Below are positions 22,301 to 34,300 of a stretch of DNA of 64,000 nucleotides, one piece after another. The position numbers and the translations under genes were made by a program. The DNA is taken from positions 8,997,050-9,061,049 of the forward strand of contig OX377206.1 of NCBI GenBank assembly GCA_947396885.1, read 5' to 3'. How positions within the stretch are numbered: position 1 is the stretch's first letter; each line of letters starts with the position of its first letter. The notes beneath the pieces were generated by a model. The model was not told the origin of the DNA. It ran no database searches and worked only from the letters and a program-made list of their open reading frames with translations. Source of the stretch: Heligmosomoides polygyrus polygyrus (lineage: Eukaryota > Nematoda > Chromadorea > Rhabditida > Heligmosomidae).

Positions 22301-25300
22301 AAGTTCTGTAGTTAAGGTTTAACGTTCCACTTTGCTAATTTGGAAAAAAAAACCGAAAAACTAAAAAAATGGGTAAAGAATCAGCAAAATGATTTGGGAT
22401 CACACTTCTGCCCGCGAAAAACGATAGAATATTCGAATCGTTTCGAATGTACATACATTTCGAACATTCGAATTTGGGTATATTTGAAGTAAGCGATATT
22501 TGTTAGAATTAAAATTAAAATACATTCAAAATGTGCAATTTCTTTGAACTTCCGAGCTCGATTATTCAAATTTGGGTGAAAAATAATTGGAATAGCGGTT
22601 CTAATAAGTTGTACGAATACAACTGTATGTAGGAACATCTTGTAAAATTCTTTGGCTTCTTGCTTCTGATCATTAGAATAATTCGAATAACCCTCTGTTT
22701 GATTTTACTTACTTATTTGCGCCCCCATGCAAAGATGTAATCTAAGGCCCCGTTTATACTTCGATGCTGAGCGACGCGACGCCACCTACGGTGGCCACAT
22801 TGATTGAGCGACGCGATCGATCAATTTGGCATTTTTACATGCCGTCGCTCGCCGTAGGAAGTATGAACGGGGGGGGGGGAGGGGTTACGGCAATCAAAAC
22901 AGAAAAACTTAATTATCATAAAAAATGAAAAAATTTAGATGTGCTGCTAAGGAGGTGAAAGAGATTTCGACATAAAGGATAAAAAAGGCATAGGACGGCG
23001 TTAATCGAAACCTATTTGGGATGCGCCACGCACCTCGATTTTACGGAAGCCGTAAATGCAATGTGAATGGCTATGCAGTGAATCATGGTAGCCAAACGAA
23101 GGATGTACCAGTGTTCTATACATCCCAGAAAACTGACGCAATTCACTGTCGCCGCCGGGTGGACAGATAGGTTGGTCTGGGCGGGAAATCCGGACCAAGA
23201 ACCTGATATCGAGTGCACGCGACAGCCGGCGCCTCTCTCATTGCGCCACCAAGGAGCCCAGCCTTACTACATACCCGGCCATAATCTTTTCCGTGTTTTC
23301 CCACGCTGCGCGAGATGTGTGAACAAGCCGACATATCTGCTTATCTATTCCATGATACCCCTCGTGATGCATGTTTAACGTAACCGGGCAACCGGCTCGC
23401 ATACGCCATACCAGTTACACAAGGATAAATCTGTAATGGACATTACTCAGTTATTTAGTGGTAGAGGACCGTTTCCTGGACGCGTGGTAGCGCAGTCGGA
23501 GGAGGCGCCGGCTGTCTTGTATAGTTTATTCCAGGTTCATGGTTCGGACTTCCCGCCAATGTCAACCAAGTCTTCCATACTTTGGGGTAGGTGAATTGAA
23601 CAAGACTTGTCTAGAGAGTGCAAAATGCTGATTTCTTCATCGGCTGACAACCGCAAGTCGTCCTATAAGCAAAATATGCATTGAGATCGGCTCCATGACA
23701 TCCCGTAAAAGTGCTGCTATGCGTGGCGCAACCCAAAAGAGAGTAACACCTTCCTTTAACCCCTTACTATTTTGTGATTCTTTCTGAGGCCTGGCTTATA
23801 CTTGAGCGCGGCATGCTGGTCGTCACAGATATCGATTTTTCGCGCCGCATCTGTTCCGACTGTGCCGCTCCGCGCAGCGGCGCAACTATAAACCAGGCAG
23901 CGCGACAGGAGGTACACCCGCCTCCTGCTGAGGGGCGTAGCGTCAGGAGGTAAACCGTTGTTCTGCGGACCACCAACTTTTGTTTTACGTGTCAAAGGCC
24001 TCGCAAGGCAGCCGTTAGACTCCTGGTGAAGCAGGGGGTTGGGAGAGGGTGAGCAAGGGGATAAGAGGAAGATCGCAAGCTCTCCAGCAGGGGGCGGGTG
24101 TACCTCCTGACCGTCCCCCTACAAACCAGGGCTAAGGCCCTTTTGCCTGGCTCCTACATATTTAGTAATTGCAGACAGAATTTTCTTGTCGACGAATATT
24201 GAAATGTTTACCAATTTTCAGCATTATTTTGTGCACTTTTGCAAAGCAACGTACAATTCGAAGCTCAGCAAATGTCGTGCTCTTTTTTAGCAGATTTTCG
24301 TCATTATCCATTTGAACATACGCTGTACGTCTCCTATTCATTTCGTTCCGAGATAATGCATATCAGCATACAGTACAATCTTCAAAAATAAAAGGTGAGA
24401 ATGATAAACCATGGCGTTGGTCAATCTCTGTTTGGGAAACGGATGCAGTTTGAATGCGCATTTGGCCTATACAATGACTTGCGGGGATTGCTGATGTACG
24501 GCTCAGCGCTCTGTTCTTCCCAAACAGGCCTTCTACTAATTCGTCTACCCCGCAGGGATGGACGGCTTAGTTGACCTGGGCGGGAACCGGATCGAGAACC
24601 TCGATTAGGCTGCACCCGACAGCCGATGCGCCTCTTCTAACTACGCTACCACGCGCCCAATTGAACAACAACAACAACGACGACAATTTTACTTGTGGTG
24701 TTTACGCTGGGCGACAATCGCGTTCTGGAGGTCCTCTTTCTTCTTCTTGGCGCGGAGGTGAATTCCCACACGTTTCTTGAAGAACTTCAGAGCACGCTTA
24801 TCCTTCGAGGTACGCAGCAACTCAAGAACACGCCAATCGTACGGGCGAATCTTGTGATTTCTCGAATCAGTTGGTGAACAACACTGGACTTCTTGCTGAA
24901 AGCTCCGATATGACTCGGTCCTGACGGGGCTTGCGCTCGATCTTCTTCACTTTGTGGCCTTTGTGGCCGAAGACCCACGGCCAGACCTTCAACTCCAGGT
25001 TGAGTCATCCCTCAAACTTGGGTAATTGAACCAATTTTCAAACGAGTGGTGGAAAATATGTATCATTGCAGACCTAGGAGACTTCGAGTGCACTTTCAAA
25101 GCCAAGCGCAAGCATTAAACATGATTAGGCATAGAGCGTTGCTTTGGAAGAGCGTAACGAACCTACCCATGACGTCAGGAGAATAGTACAGCAATGCGAT
25201 TATTGCGGAATATTATTCTTACTATCATTTGTTCTATAAAAAACAGAGAACAGCACGTAAAACCACGCTAACTAGATCCTATAGTCGTTTAGCTGTTCAG

Positions 25301-28300
25301 TGTTATAGCAGCAATAAAACTGCAAACAATGTTTAGTGCAACGACATCGCACGAGATATGGTTGTAATATGCGTGATCCGCTCAAAAGTGGAGCTGTTCT
25401 GGATTTGTTACAACGATATTTTACTGCGATCAAAACTCAAGCGCCAGGCGGGACTCGAACCCGGACCTCCTGCTGACTGGGCGGGAACGCTCTACGCCAT
25501 TACACCACCGGCACTGTTTATGGAACGCAACTTCCACTCCTCGTGGGACCCATTATCACTCACTCGTATATCGGTTTCACCGGGCCGCTGATACCAGCAT
25601 GGAACCAGTAATCCTGAAGGCGTTCGATCAAACAGCGCCGGTAGCATAATAGCGTAGAGCATTCTCGCTCGGTCAGCATGAGGTGCTGGTTCGAGACCCG
25701 TCCGGCGCCGGAGTTTTGATCGCAAAAAAACATCGTTGTAACAGCGTACATCCTCGATACCGACCACGTGAGGCTTAAAGAAACTGTGTTGAACTTGTTC
25801 TAGGCTTGTCCTAATCGGAGGCAGCATATAGTGATTTGTGATGACGATCCCTTGTCCCTTGCTTGAGTTTCTACGAGAGCCTCAACGAATGTCCTATGAC
25901 GCGAGTGCTTTCATTTGAAATCAGAATATATGGTGGCGTGGCGTTGCGCATGACGTGCACAACTAGAACTTTACGGCTGCCCCCTCCCGACTAGGATAGA
26001 TCCGTTGCCATTATTCGCCGATGGCTTTCCTATCTCAAAGGTCCAGCGCTGTAGAAAACTTGGCCGAACACATCATCACGCATGCATGGAAGTTGCTCTC
26101 GCCTTCATCCCCCAATTGACGCAATCACCGCGGCGTGGCTCAAAGGCTTTGTCGAAATAATGACCGCATTTGCGTCAGTTGTCTCTAGGCGCCAGATGAC
26201 CATATTCAAGTATTTCCTTTGGATGAACTGAGAAAACTGGCAGAGTAGCATCCATTTGAAGGTGTGCGTTATTTTGCTGCTGCTCTTGGCCGTTCCCGAT
26301 CCACCGTGGACAATGGACTGCGATCTCTTGTAATGGTTAAAAAGCTCGGGCAGTGACTCCCACACGAACTGACCGACGACAGCCGGCGAAGACGTCCTGA
26401 CATATGCACTCAGCTGCTCTCCCGAAGTCGCACCTTCAACTGGCTGGACACCATCGTCACAGGAGACGAAAAATGGGTCCTCTACGTCAACCATGCTCGT
26501 AAACGTGCGTGGTGCCAATGCGATGAAGTGCCGAAATCTTTCGTAAACGGTAAAATTCATGCGAGGAAAGTCATGCAGAGCGTCTGGTAGGGAGTTTATG
26601 GGATCTACCATTTCCAGCTGCTGACTGACAGCACGACTGTAACTGCCGAGGTCTACGCTACCCAACTGCAGAGACTGGCCAACAGGATGCGAAAGGAACA
26701 GCCAGGCTCGACAAAGTTCGCTTGCTGCACGATAACGCGCGCCCACATATCGCGAAGACGACTTCTCAGAAAATTCTGGAACTCGGATGGGAAGTTCTGC
26801 CGCATCCACCGTACAGCCCAGATCTGCTCCCAAGTGACTACCACCTTTTTCGGTCACTTCAGCATCATCTGGAAGGGAAGCGTTATGAAGATCGTGACCA
26901 CCTCGAGAATGACATCCGAGCTTTTTCGCCTCCAAGTCGCCGGATTTCTACTCCAGAGGAATTCGAACTTTTGTGGAACGCTGGCGGAGAGCAGTCGATG
27001 TTGATGGAAATTATTGATAATGTTGATAAAAAATTGTATTATTTTGAAAAAATTGTCGTATTTCTGCAGATACGTTCTGGACACCCTAATAATTCAGAGC
27101 GGGGATATGGTAGCGCGTTCGGAGGAGGCGAAATCCCCTAGAAGTCGAATGAGTGGCGCTTCTCGAAACGTTTCTGCAAAATCCCTTATTCTTGCGTAAC
27201 ATAGGGTGTTGCCTCCCAACGTTCTGTGTGACAGTGATCGCTTCCGGTTTCATCAGCGGGCAATGCGCCAGGTCCGTAAAGACTTTTTTCGAGGCATTGC
27301 AGCGTCCAGTTGCCGTTCGCGGTTCATGGCATTTCTGCAAATTGCACACTGTGGTGGCGGTGGCGACGAGAAAATTGTCCGGGAGGCGAACAAAACAAAA
27401 ACTCCCTCGAGATGAGCTGCACGTAATGAACGGAGACGAACTGAACGCTAGAACGAAATGGTGCGAGTAATTAGACGTATCGCAGAAAACACTCTTCTGC
27501 GGTGCTGCTTGCAAGTGCCAGTCCATAAAGGATAAAAGGGTAAAGGACGGCGTTACTCAATCCCTTTTGGGGTGCGCCACGAATTCTACTTCTACGGGAG
27601 GCGATATGAATGCGTATTTGGCGATACAATGACTTGCGGTGGCCAGCCAATGAACAAGTCAGCGCTTTATCCTTCCCAGACAAGTCTGGTACCAATTCAC
27701 CTACCCCGGAGTGATGAAGGGCTCGGTTGGCCTGGGCGGGAAATCCGAACCAGAAACCTGGTGTTGGGTGCAGGCGACAGTCGGCGCCTCCTCCGACTGC
27801 GCTACACGCGCCAGTCCATAGGTGCTGGACAGCACCTCGTCCAAATGACTCTAAGCTAGTGGAGCTTCGGAAAAGTTTTTAAGCACAAACTGCAAGCAGT
27901 GCTCCATTTAGGTGAGAAACGCTAACCCCACAATTACTAAACGACCTATTTTAAAGCAGCCTTGACCATGAAACCTGGACCCGGATTCATCAAGCGGGAG
28001 GTATGGGTTTGGGGTACCGGAGAGTAACCCCTAAGCAATAATTGTAAAAGAATAGAGGGGAACTGCCTACATTTTCGAGTTGCTTCAACTTTCAAGGAAC
28101 AGTCTCTACAATTTTAATTTTTTATGATTTATTCAAAGGGTCGGAGGTCCTCCTGCATGTCCTTTCTAGACTACATCATCAACATACCTGATTGACCTGT
28201 ATGTACCCATGCGTGAGATTAAGCCAGGAAATCCAAAAATTCCTAAGTATCTAGAACGAATGAACCGTTACCGTTCCTTGTTGTGGGATAAGGCGTCGAA

Positions 28301-31300
28301 ATCAATGGACTCAAACGCATGGTCAGATTATGTGGCTTTCAGTAGAAAAGTTGACAAAGCTTTTTCGCGGTACAATTTATACACTGAGAGAAAAATTCTA
28401 GAGCAAGGAGACAAGGCAAAATTCTACAAATATATTAACTCTCGTAATGGCGGTAGAAGAAGTGCTCCTAAATGCGTACCAACTTTAGTCAGCAGTGATG
28501 GTTTACACTTTTCTTCTCCTTGCGAAAAAGCCAATTTGCTTGCTAGGGAATTTCAAAAGGTGTTCACGAAAGTTGATGACCAGGGCAAAGACCTGTTAAC
28601 GGGTAGGGATGATGCGCGAACAGAGTTTCCTGAGATGAGTCCTTCGTTGTGGTTTCACAGAGAAGAAATATCTAAGATCATCGCGGAATGGCCAAACAGT
28701 TACTCAGAGTCGCCGGATCATATACCACTTACTTTTATCAAAAACGTAGTTGACTACATAGGATTTCCTTTGGAATATATCTTCAATGGGAGCTACATGA
28801 GAGCAGAAGTCCCTAAGAGATGGAAACACGCTTTTGTCACCCCGATTCCCAAGAAACCTCCTCTTAGCAATCCAACAAACTACAGACCAGTTAGCATAAC
28901 GTCCGTATTCGCGAGAGCATTTGAAAAAATCGTCGGCAGACATATTCTAAAGCATCTGGAAGAGAAGAAGGTTATCTCCTGTAATCAGTTTGGATTCCTA
29001 AAAGGAAGATCTATCGAGACCGCCACTCTCACAGCACTGAATGATTGGACAAAAGCTGTAGAGGAAAAGAAGCGTACAGATGTTATATATTTCGACTTTT
29101 CTAAGGCCTTTGATAGAGTTCCATTGATGAAACTTCTGCAAAAACTGAAAATGGTGGGCGTTCATCACATGATAGTAGACTGGATACGAGATTTTCTCTC
29201 AGGAAGGACATACCAAGTTAAAGTAGAGGAACAGTATTCCAGTGTCTTCAAAACGTTCAGCGGTGTACCGCAAGGAGGGGTACTTTCTCCTTTGCTGTTT
29301 CTGATGTACACCTACGAACTGCCGCAATCAGTTTCAAGGTTCGGAGTCGTTTGCAAGATGTACGCCGACGACATTAAGATTTACAAGACCATTGAGAAGA
29401 CAGATGATACCGTTTCTATTCAAGCGGCGGTGAACTATATAGATTCCTGGGCTGAAAGATGGGAACTACCTTTGGCAGCAGAAAAATCGCATTGTCTCAT
29501 GATTGGACAGAATCGCGCCGGTGGCAACCCTTCATATAAACTGAGATGTGTCACATTGCAGTCAGTAAATGAAGTTCGTGACCTAGGTTTCCTGATATCT
29601 AGGGATTTAACGTTTGACCTGCACTACAAATCATTGGTTAAAAAGGCTAACTATCGCATCTACAACCTTTTTAAGGCCTTGAGAAGCAGAGATTCTCATA
29701 TTCTTCTTCGAGCATATAAGACATATGTAAGGCCCATCGTAGAGTGCGGAACCACCATTTTCAACCCTACAAAGAAAAAAGACATCAGACTTCTGGAGAG
29801 CGTTCAAAACAGCTTTACTCGTAAGCTTATGATGAGATGCTACGGCATCAGTTACTACCAGATACCAAATAGTGCTGAGAGAGCGAAAATGTTGTCTTTA
29901 CCAAGTCTTCACAGTAGAAGGAAAATATTCGATCTTCTTATGTTTTTCAAAATATTTACAGGAAAGGTTTCTATTAACCCACTCTGCTTTTTCGGTTCAT
30001 CTTTGACAAGAAATAAAAGGGGCAAACTCAGACTCTATGTAGCGGTTGTAAAATCGCGAGCCAGAACAACTTTCTTCACCTACAGGAGTATAATGGAGTT
30101 CAACCTTGTTTTGAATGCAAATCAAGATGCCTTGGGTCTATCTCTGCGTGGTTTCAAGAATCTACTGTTGTGTTTGCAGTGAACCTCATCGGATCTTTGT
30201 TGTATTTTTTATTGTACTTTATTGTCACTCCTTGGATGTTGTTTTTAACAATCTACTTCTACGTGTGGTTACGGCCCATGTCTTGTTTAAATAAATAAAT
30301 AAATAAATAAAACATACAGTGGTGGGAAAATATTCACGGACACCTACCACTGTGGTGTTTGCCGATCATAACTTTAGAACCAAGGAGTCCAGAAAAAAGT
30401 GAGCAAGTCTTCAGAATCGTCTACAAAGCACATCTATGTAAATGTTGTTTTGGTATGGCTAGATGGCTATATTCAAAGAGAAATTCGAGTGGAAGGAAAA
30501 TGGACATGAGGTGATGCATTGGAAACACTTCTTCAAAATCACAATGTTTTACAGTATATCATAAAGGCCAACGCTGAAATAACGCTTGAAGAACAGTAGA
30601 TCTCGACAACTTGCGCTTTCTTTCGATCTCTTCGTGGGATCGTTTAAAGTCTCGAAGAAGCACAACTTGAGCCCACTCGACTGCTGTTAGCCACTTGCCT
30701 TTCGTCATCTTCAGGAGGGCCGCTTGGCGTTGAAGAGGACAATAATCGATTGACACTATGTAAAGCTGTTTGACCGCACAAATTATCGATTTCAGCGCTG
30801 ATCATTATGATCTGCCGTAATACCTTGTGATTTTGAAGAGGTGTTTCCAGTGCATTACCTCATGACTATTTTCCTTCCACTCGAATTTCTCTTTGAATTT
30901 AGCCATGGGAAGACTACAAGTAGATTGTTTTGTAGAGAATTTTCAGTGGATTCTGAAACCCTACCCAGGTTTCTACTTTACTCCCTGGTTCCAAAGTTAC
31001 TATTGAAAAATCCCGCAGAGATAGGCGCTCGAACATTTTGCCGCCACTGTATGTGGATGGGCAATTTAGACTACCCAATAATTCACTGACTGATTATTAT
31101 CCCATAACATTTTATCTGGCAGTTATTGAGTACCTGTTTGGTAAGGCACTCAATAATCACCCCGTGAAAAAACGCTGATGAGTTTCACACAGGTAAAGCC
31201 AACAGCAAATCTCGCTGTTAACATAACAGCAACGGAGAACGCAGTTGGCCTGGGCACCCACATGGCGCATCCCGAAAGGGATTGAGTAAGGCCCCGTTTA

Positions 31301-34300
31301 TACTTCCGACGCCAAGCGACGCGACGGCATGTAAAGTGGCCAAATTGATCGATCGCGTCGCTCAATCAATATGGCCGCGTGGCGTCGCGTCGCTCGGCGT
31401 CGAAGTACATATGAACGGAGCCTAACGCCGTCCTTTATCCTGTATTATTTTCCTCTTCTCTTGGCATCAAACAAATATTACAAGCGGTACGTTTGCGCAA
31501 CAAATGAATGATGCAGCTTTCCTGAATTACCAAGCGAATTATTCTAAAACCCTTACCATGAAATCTGGTAAATGGAAGAGTGATGCAAACTGAAATATAC
31601 TCTCTAGCCTTCCAGGAGTAATCCGAGTCCAACTGGATTACTTAGCTCGGGCATACTGTGAGCAATTTCCATTGTCAGCACAGCAGAGAAAAAGATACTT
31701 AATGAAAAACAACAAAAATGAATTAGTATAAGTGAGAAAGGTTAAACTGATCAGAATAGACATTGTAACTACGCAGTAGCTGGCGCGCTCTTAGGCGAAT
31801 AACGTGACCCGCAGCTTATCAATGTCCACTTCGAAGTCTCCTAAAAGCAGCTCAATGAAGTATTGAGCTTTGCGAGGGCGTAGCAAACTAAAGGTCACAC
31901 GATATAGATCCTCAACCCATAGCAATACTGTAGGTTGAAGTGGTGGCCTGTTAACAGGCTCGACTTAACGACCACATAAATGAATATTATCCCCCCCCCC
32001 CCCGTACGTCACAACCTTAATTATTTGTTATTGTCATATAGAAAAAATACAACTAGGTCGACTTCTCGTGTGCTAATCTTCGTCGCAATCTGTCGTTGAT
32101 TGAATAGTATTGTATAATGAATTCTGATATGGAAAACAAGCCCAAAATTCTCATTATAACGGATCTGTACGGCTTATGAATATTTAAACTTTGCAGCGAC
32201 AAAAGACCGGAGCTTGTATCATATTTTCAGCGACAAAATATTACTGGTTTTTGTACCATTCTTGCAAATGGTTCAGGGAATTCTCGATAATATGGGAAAT
32301 TATACTCTTCAGGGTATAATCCCAGCCCATTTGGACTGGTTGATTTAGTGCATACTGTGAGCGATTTATATCATCAGCAGAACATAGATAGAACCAGATA
32401 TGTAGAAAAAACAGCAAAAATGAATAAGTGCAAGAAATAAAAGGTGAGGCTGAACGAGAATGGACTTGAAACTTCATAGTAGCTGGCACGCCCCAGAACG
32501 AATGGCATGACCCGCAGCAAATCTGTGCCCGCTTTGACGCGCTATCATTGTCTACCCTTCACAGTGTCCTCTTTTTTGTCATCATCCTTCCTTCTTTCTT
32601 CTTTTAAGCGTCAATAGGGTTCGTAGAAGTGAGTTCTAGTGCGTAAACTGGTCTAAAATGCAAGGCTGCTCCAGTGGCGTTGCTTCGGCTGGCAACGGGT
32701 GTTTCACCAATCGTTAATTCCCCTCCTTTTCGCATTTTTAGGCGCTTTTGTATAGAAACCCATGTGTAACTTCATGCAGCGTAACGGGGATCTATCCTAG
32801 CGAGAGAGACATTTCTTTCTGAGTCATCGTTAAACGCACACAAGCAAAAAACTGAGGACGAGTTGTTCGTGCGCGAAAAGTAGAAATTCAAACAGTCGAA
32901 CACGGGCGTTGGTGATTGAACGCCAAATCCTTTATTCCAAGCACACGAGTGAACCTCTTGTCGCTCAGGGGGGGGGGGGGGGGTCCGGAGCTGGGTTCTG
33001 TGCTCTTCAAGCGCAGAACCAGACAAGGGAAGGGACTCCAGGATGTGGTGCAGCCAAGCTGTTCGCGTGGAAACTGCTCTCATCATCCAGGAGGGGTCGG
33101 GAGCTGGGTTCTGCGCTCTTTGAGCGGCGAAGCGTAAACTGCTGGAAGAATGAGCAAAAACACCTAAAAATTGCGTAGACGTCGAAACCCCTCAAATCTC
33201 ATATATTCAGCTGGAATGCAAGAATACCACAACGCAGAAGAACCGAACCACCAAACTTCCTCGCACGAAGCAACCCGCTATCCACTGCACCACGACTCCG
33301 TCGGTGAGAGTGCCATCGCAGGCTTACAAGAGATCGATCGCATGTCAGCGTGGACGCCGACGCGATCTCTAAGCTAGGAGGGCGCAGATAGCAATAGACT
33401 ACGGTGTAGGTTTTGTGGCCGTACCGCGAAAACTCGTCCGCAGTTTTTTGTTTTGCGCGTTTAACGAGGAGTCTTCTCTCTGCCACTTTGGAAACGGAAA
33501 AATTGAAAACTAAGGTGCAATCCTAATATGGTGGGGTCCACCATATAGCCCAGGGGGTGGGGAGTGGAAATGTCAAGAGGACTAGGGGTAGAACGCACGT
33601 CCCGTTATAAGGTGGACACCCCCATTGGTATTGCACCAAATTTTAATTAATTAATTATTAGGGCATAGACGAAAGCCTAGCGTAAACAGCGTTAAAACAA
33701 CAACAAACAATCTGTGACATGAATATTCAACCATCCTATAAATCAAGCAGTGTAACATCAATAATATCCAGTTATCAAGAAATTCTCGGATTACCTGTGA
33801 TAACGCTTCTACACGCTTAATAGTTTAAAGTAACCATTTTACAATAGCGATACATTGAACTATTCCATTAGTGAATCTTTATTGGCAATCTCTAAGCCGG
33901 TACAGTTCACAGTGTTTTTGTTTCGCTTTTGTAACGTTGCACCCCTACGACTGTGATAGATCTTGTAAAAGTATATATCTAGAGGTTATAATGGGTATCA
34001 CCCTCTCCTCCAAGGTAGGTAAGCTCCGCCTTCTGGGGTCGGATTCATCAACGACTAACCCGCGGGTATAGGGGTAGAGATACCCACGATGAAGCCTGCG
34101 TCTCTGACTCTTCCGTTATCTCTACCTGACTCTTCCCTTATCTCTTCTCTTATACCTCGCATGCCACCGGGTTTAATTGTTGATGAACCCGGCCCCTGGT
34201 TAGGATATCAAAGCAAAGTTTTGGTATAAAGTAGGAGTGTCAGCAAGGCCTTCGCGAATCGAAGAAGAACTACAGAATGATTTCGCGTTTTTTGTTGTTA

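Larger units (their letters stand above)
24387..25032 (-). mobile_element. Chimeric retroinsertion: SL1-rpl36 mRNA copy fused to a SINE
   Basis: On the minus strand the order is SL1 leader, rpl-36 coding sequence and short 3' UTR, then directly the SINE head (GGGCGCGTGGTAGCG) and SINE body, all in one orientation. The unit is bounded by AATCTTCAAA (24377-24386) and AATTTTCAAA (25033-25042), a candidate target-site duplication with one mismatch. One duplication around both parts, with no poly-A between them, is what template switching by a LINE reverse transcriptase would leave. Confidence 0.65.

Noticed and set aside
26105..26935. 276-codon open frame on the minus strand
   Set aside because: It is antisense to the mariner transposase relic, whose plus-strand motifs (TGDEKW, HDNARPH) explain the sequence; the minus reading has no recognisable domain.
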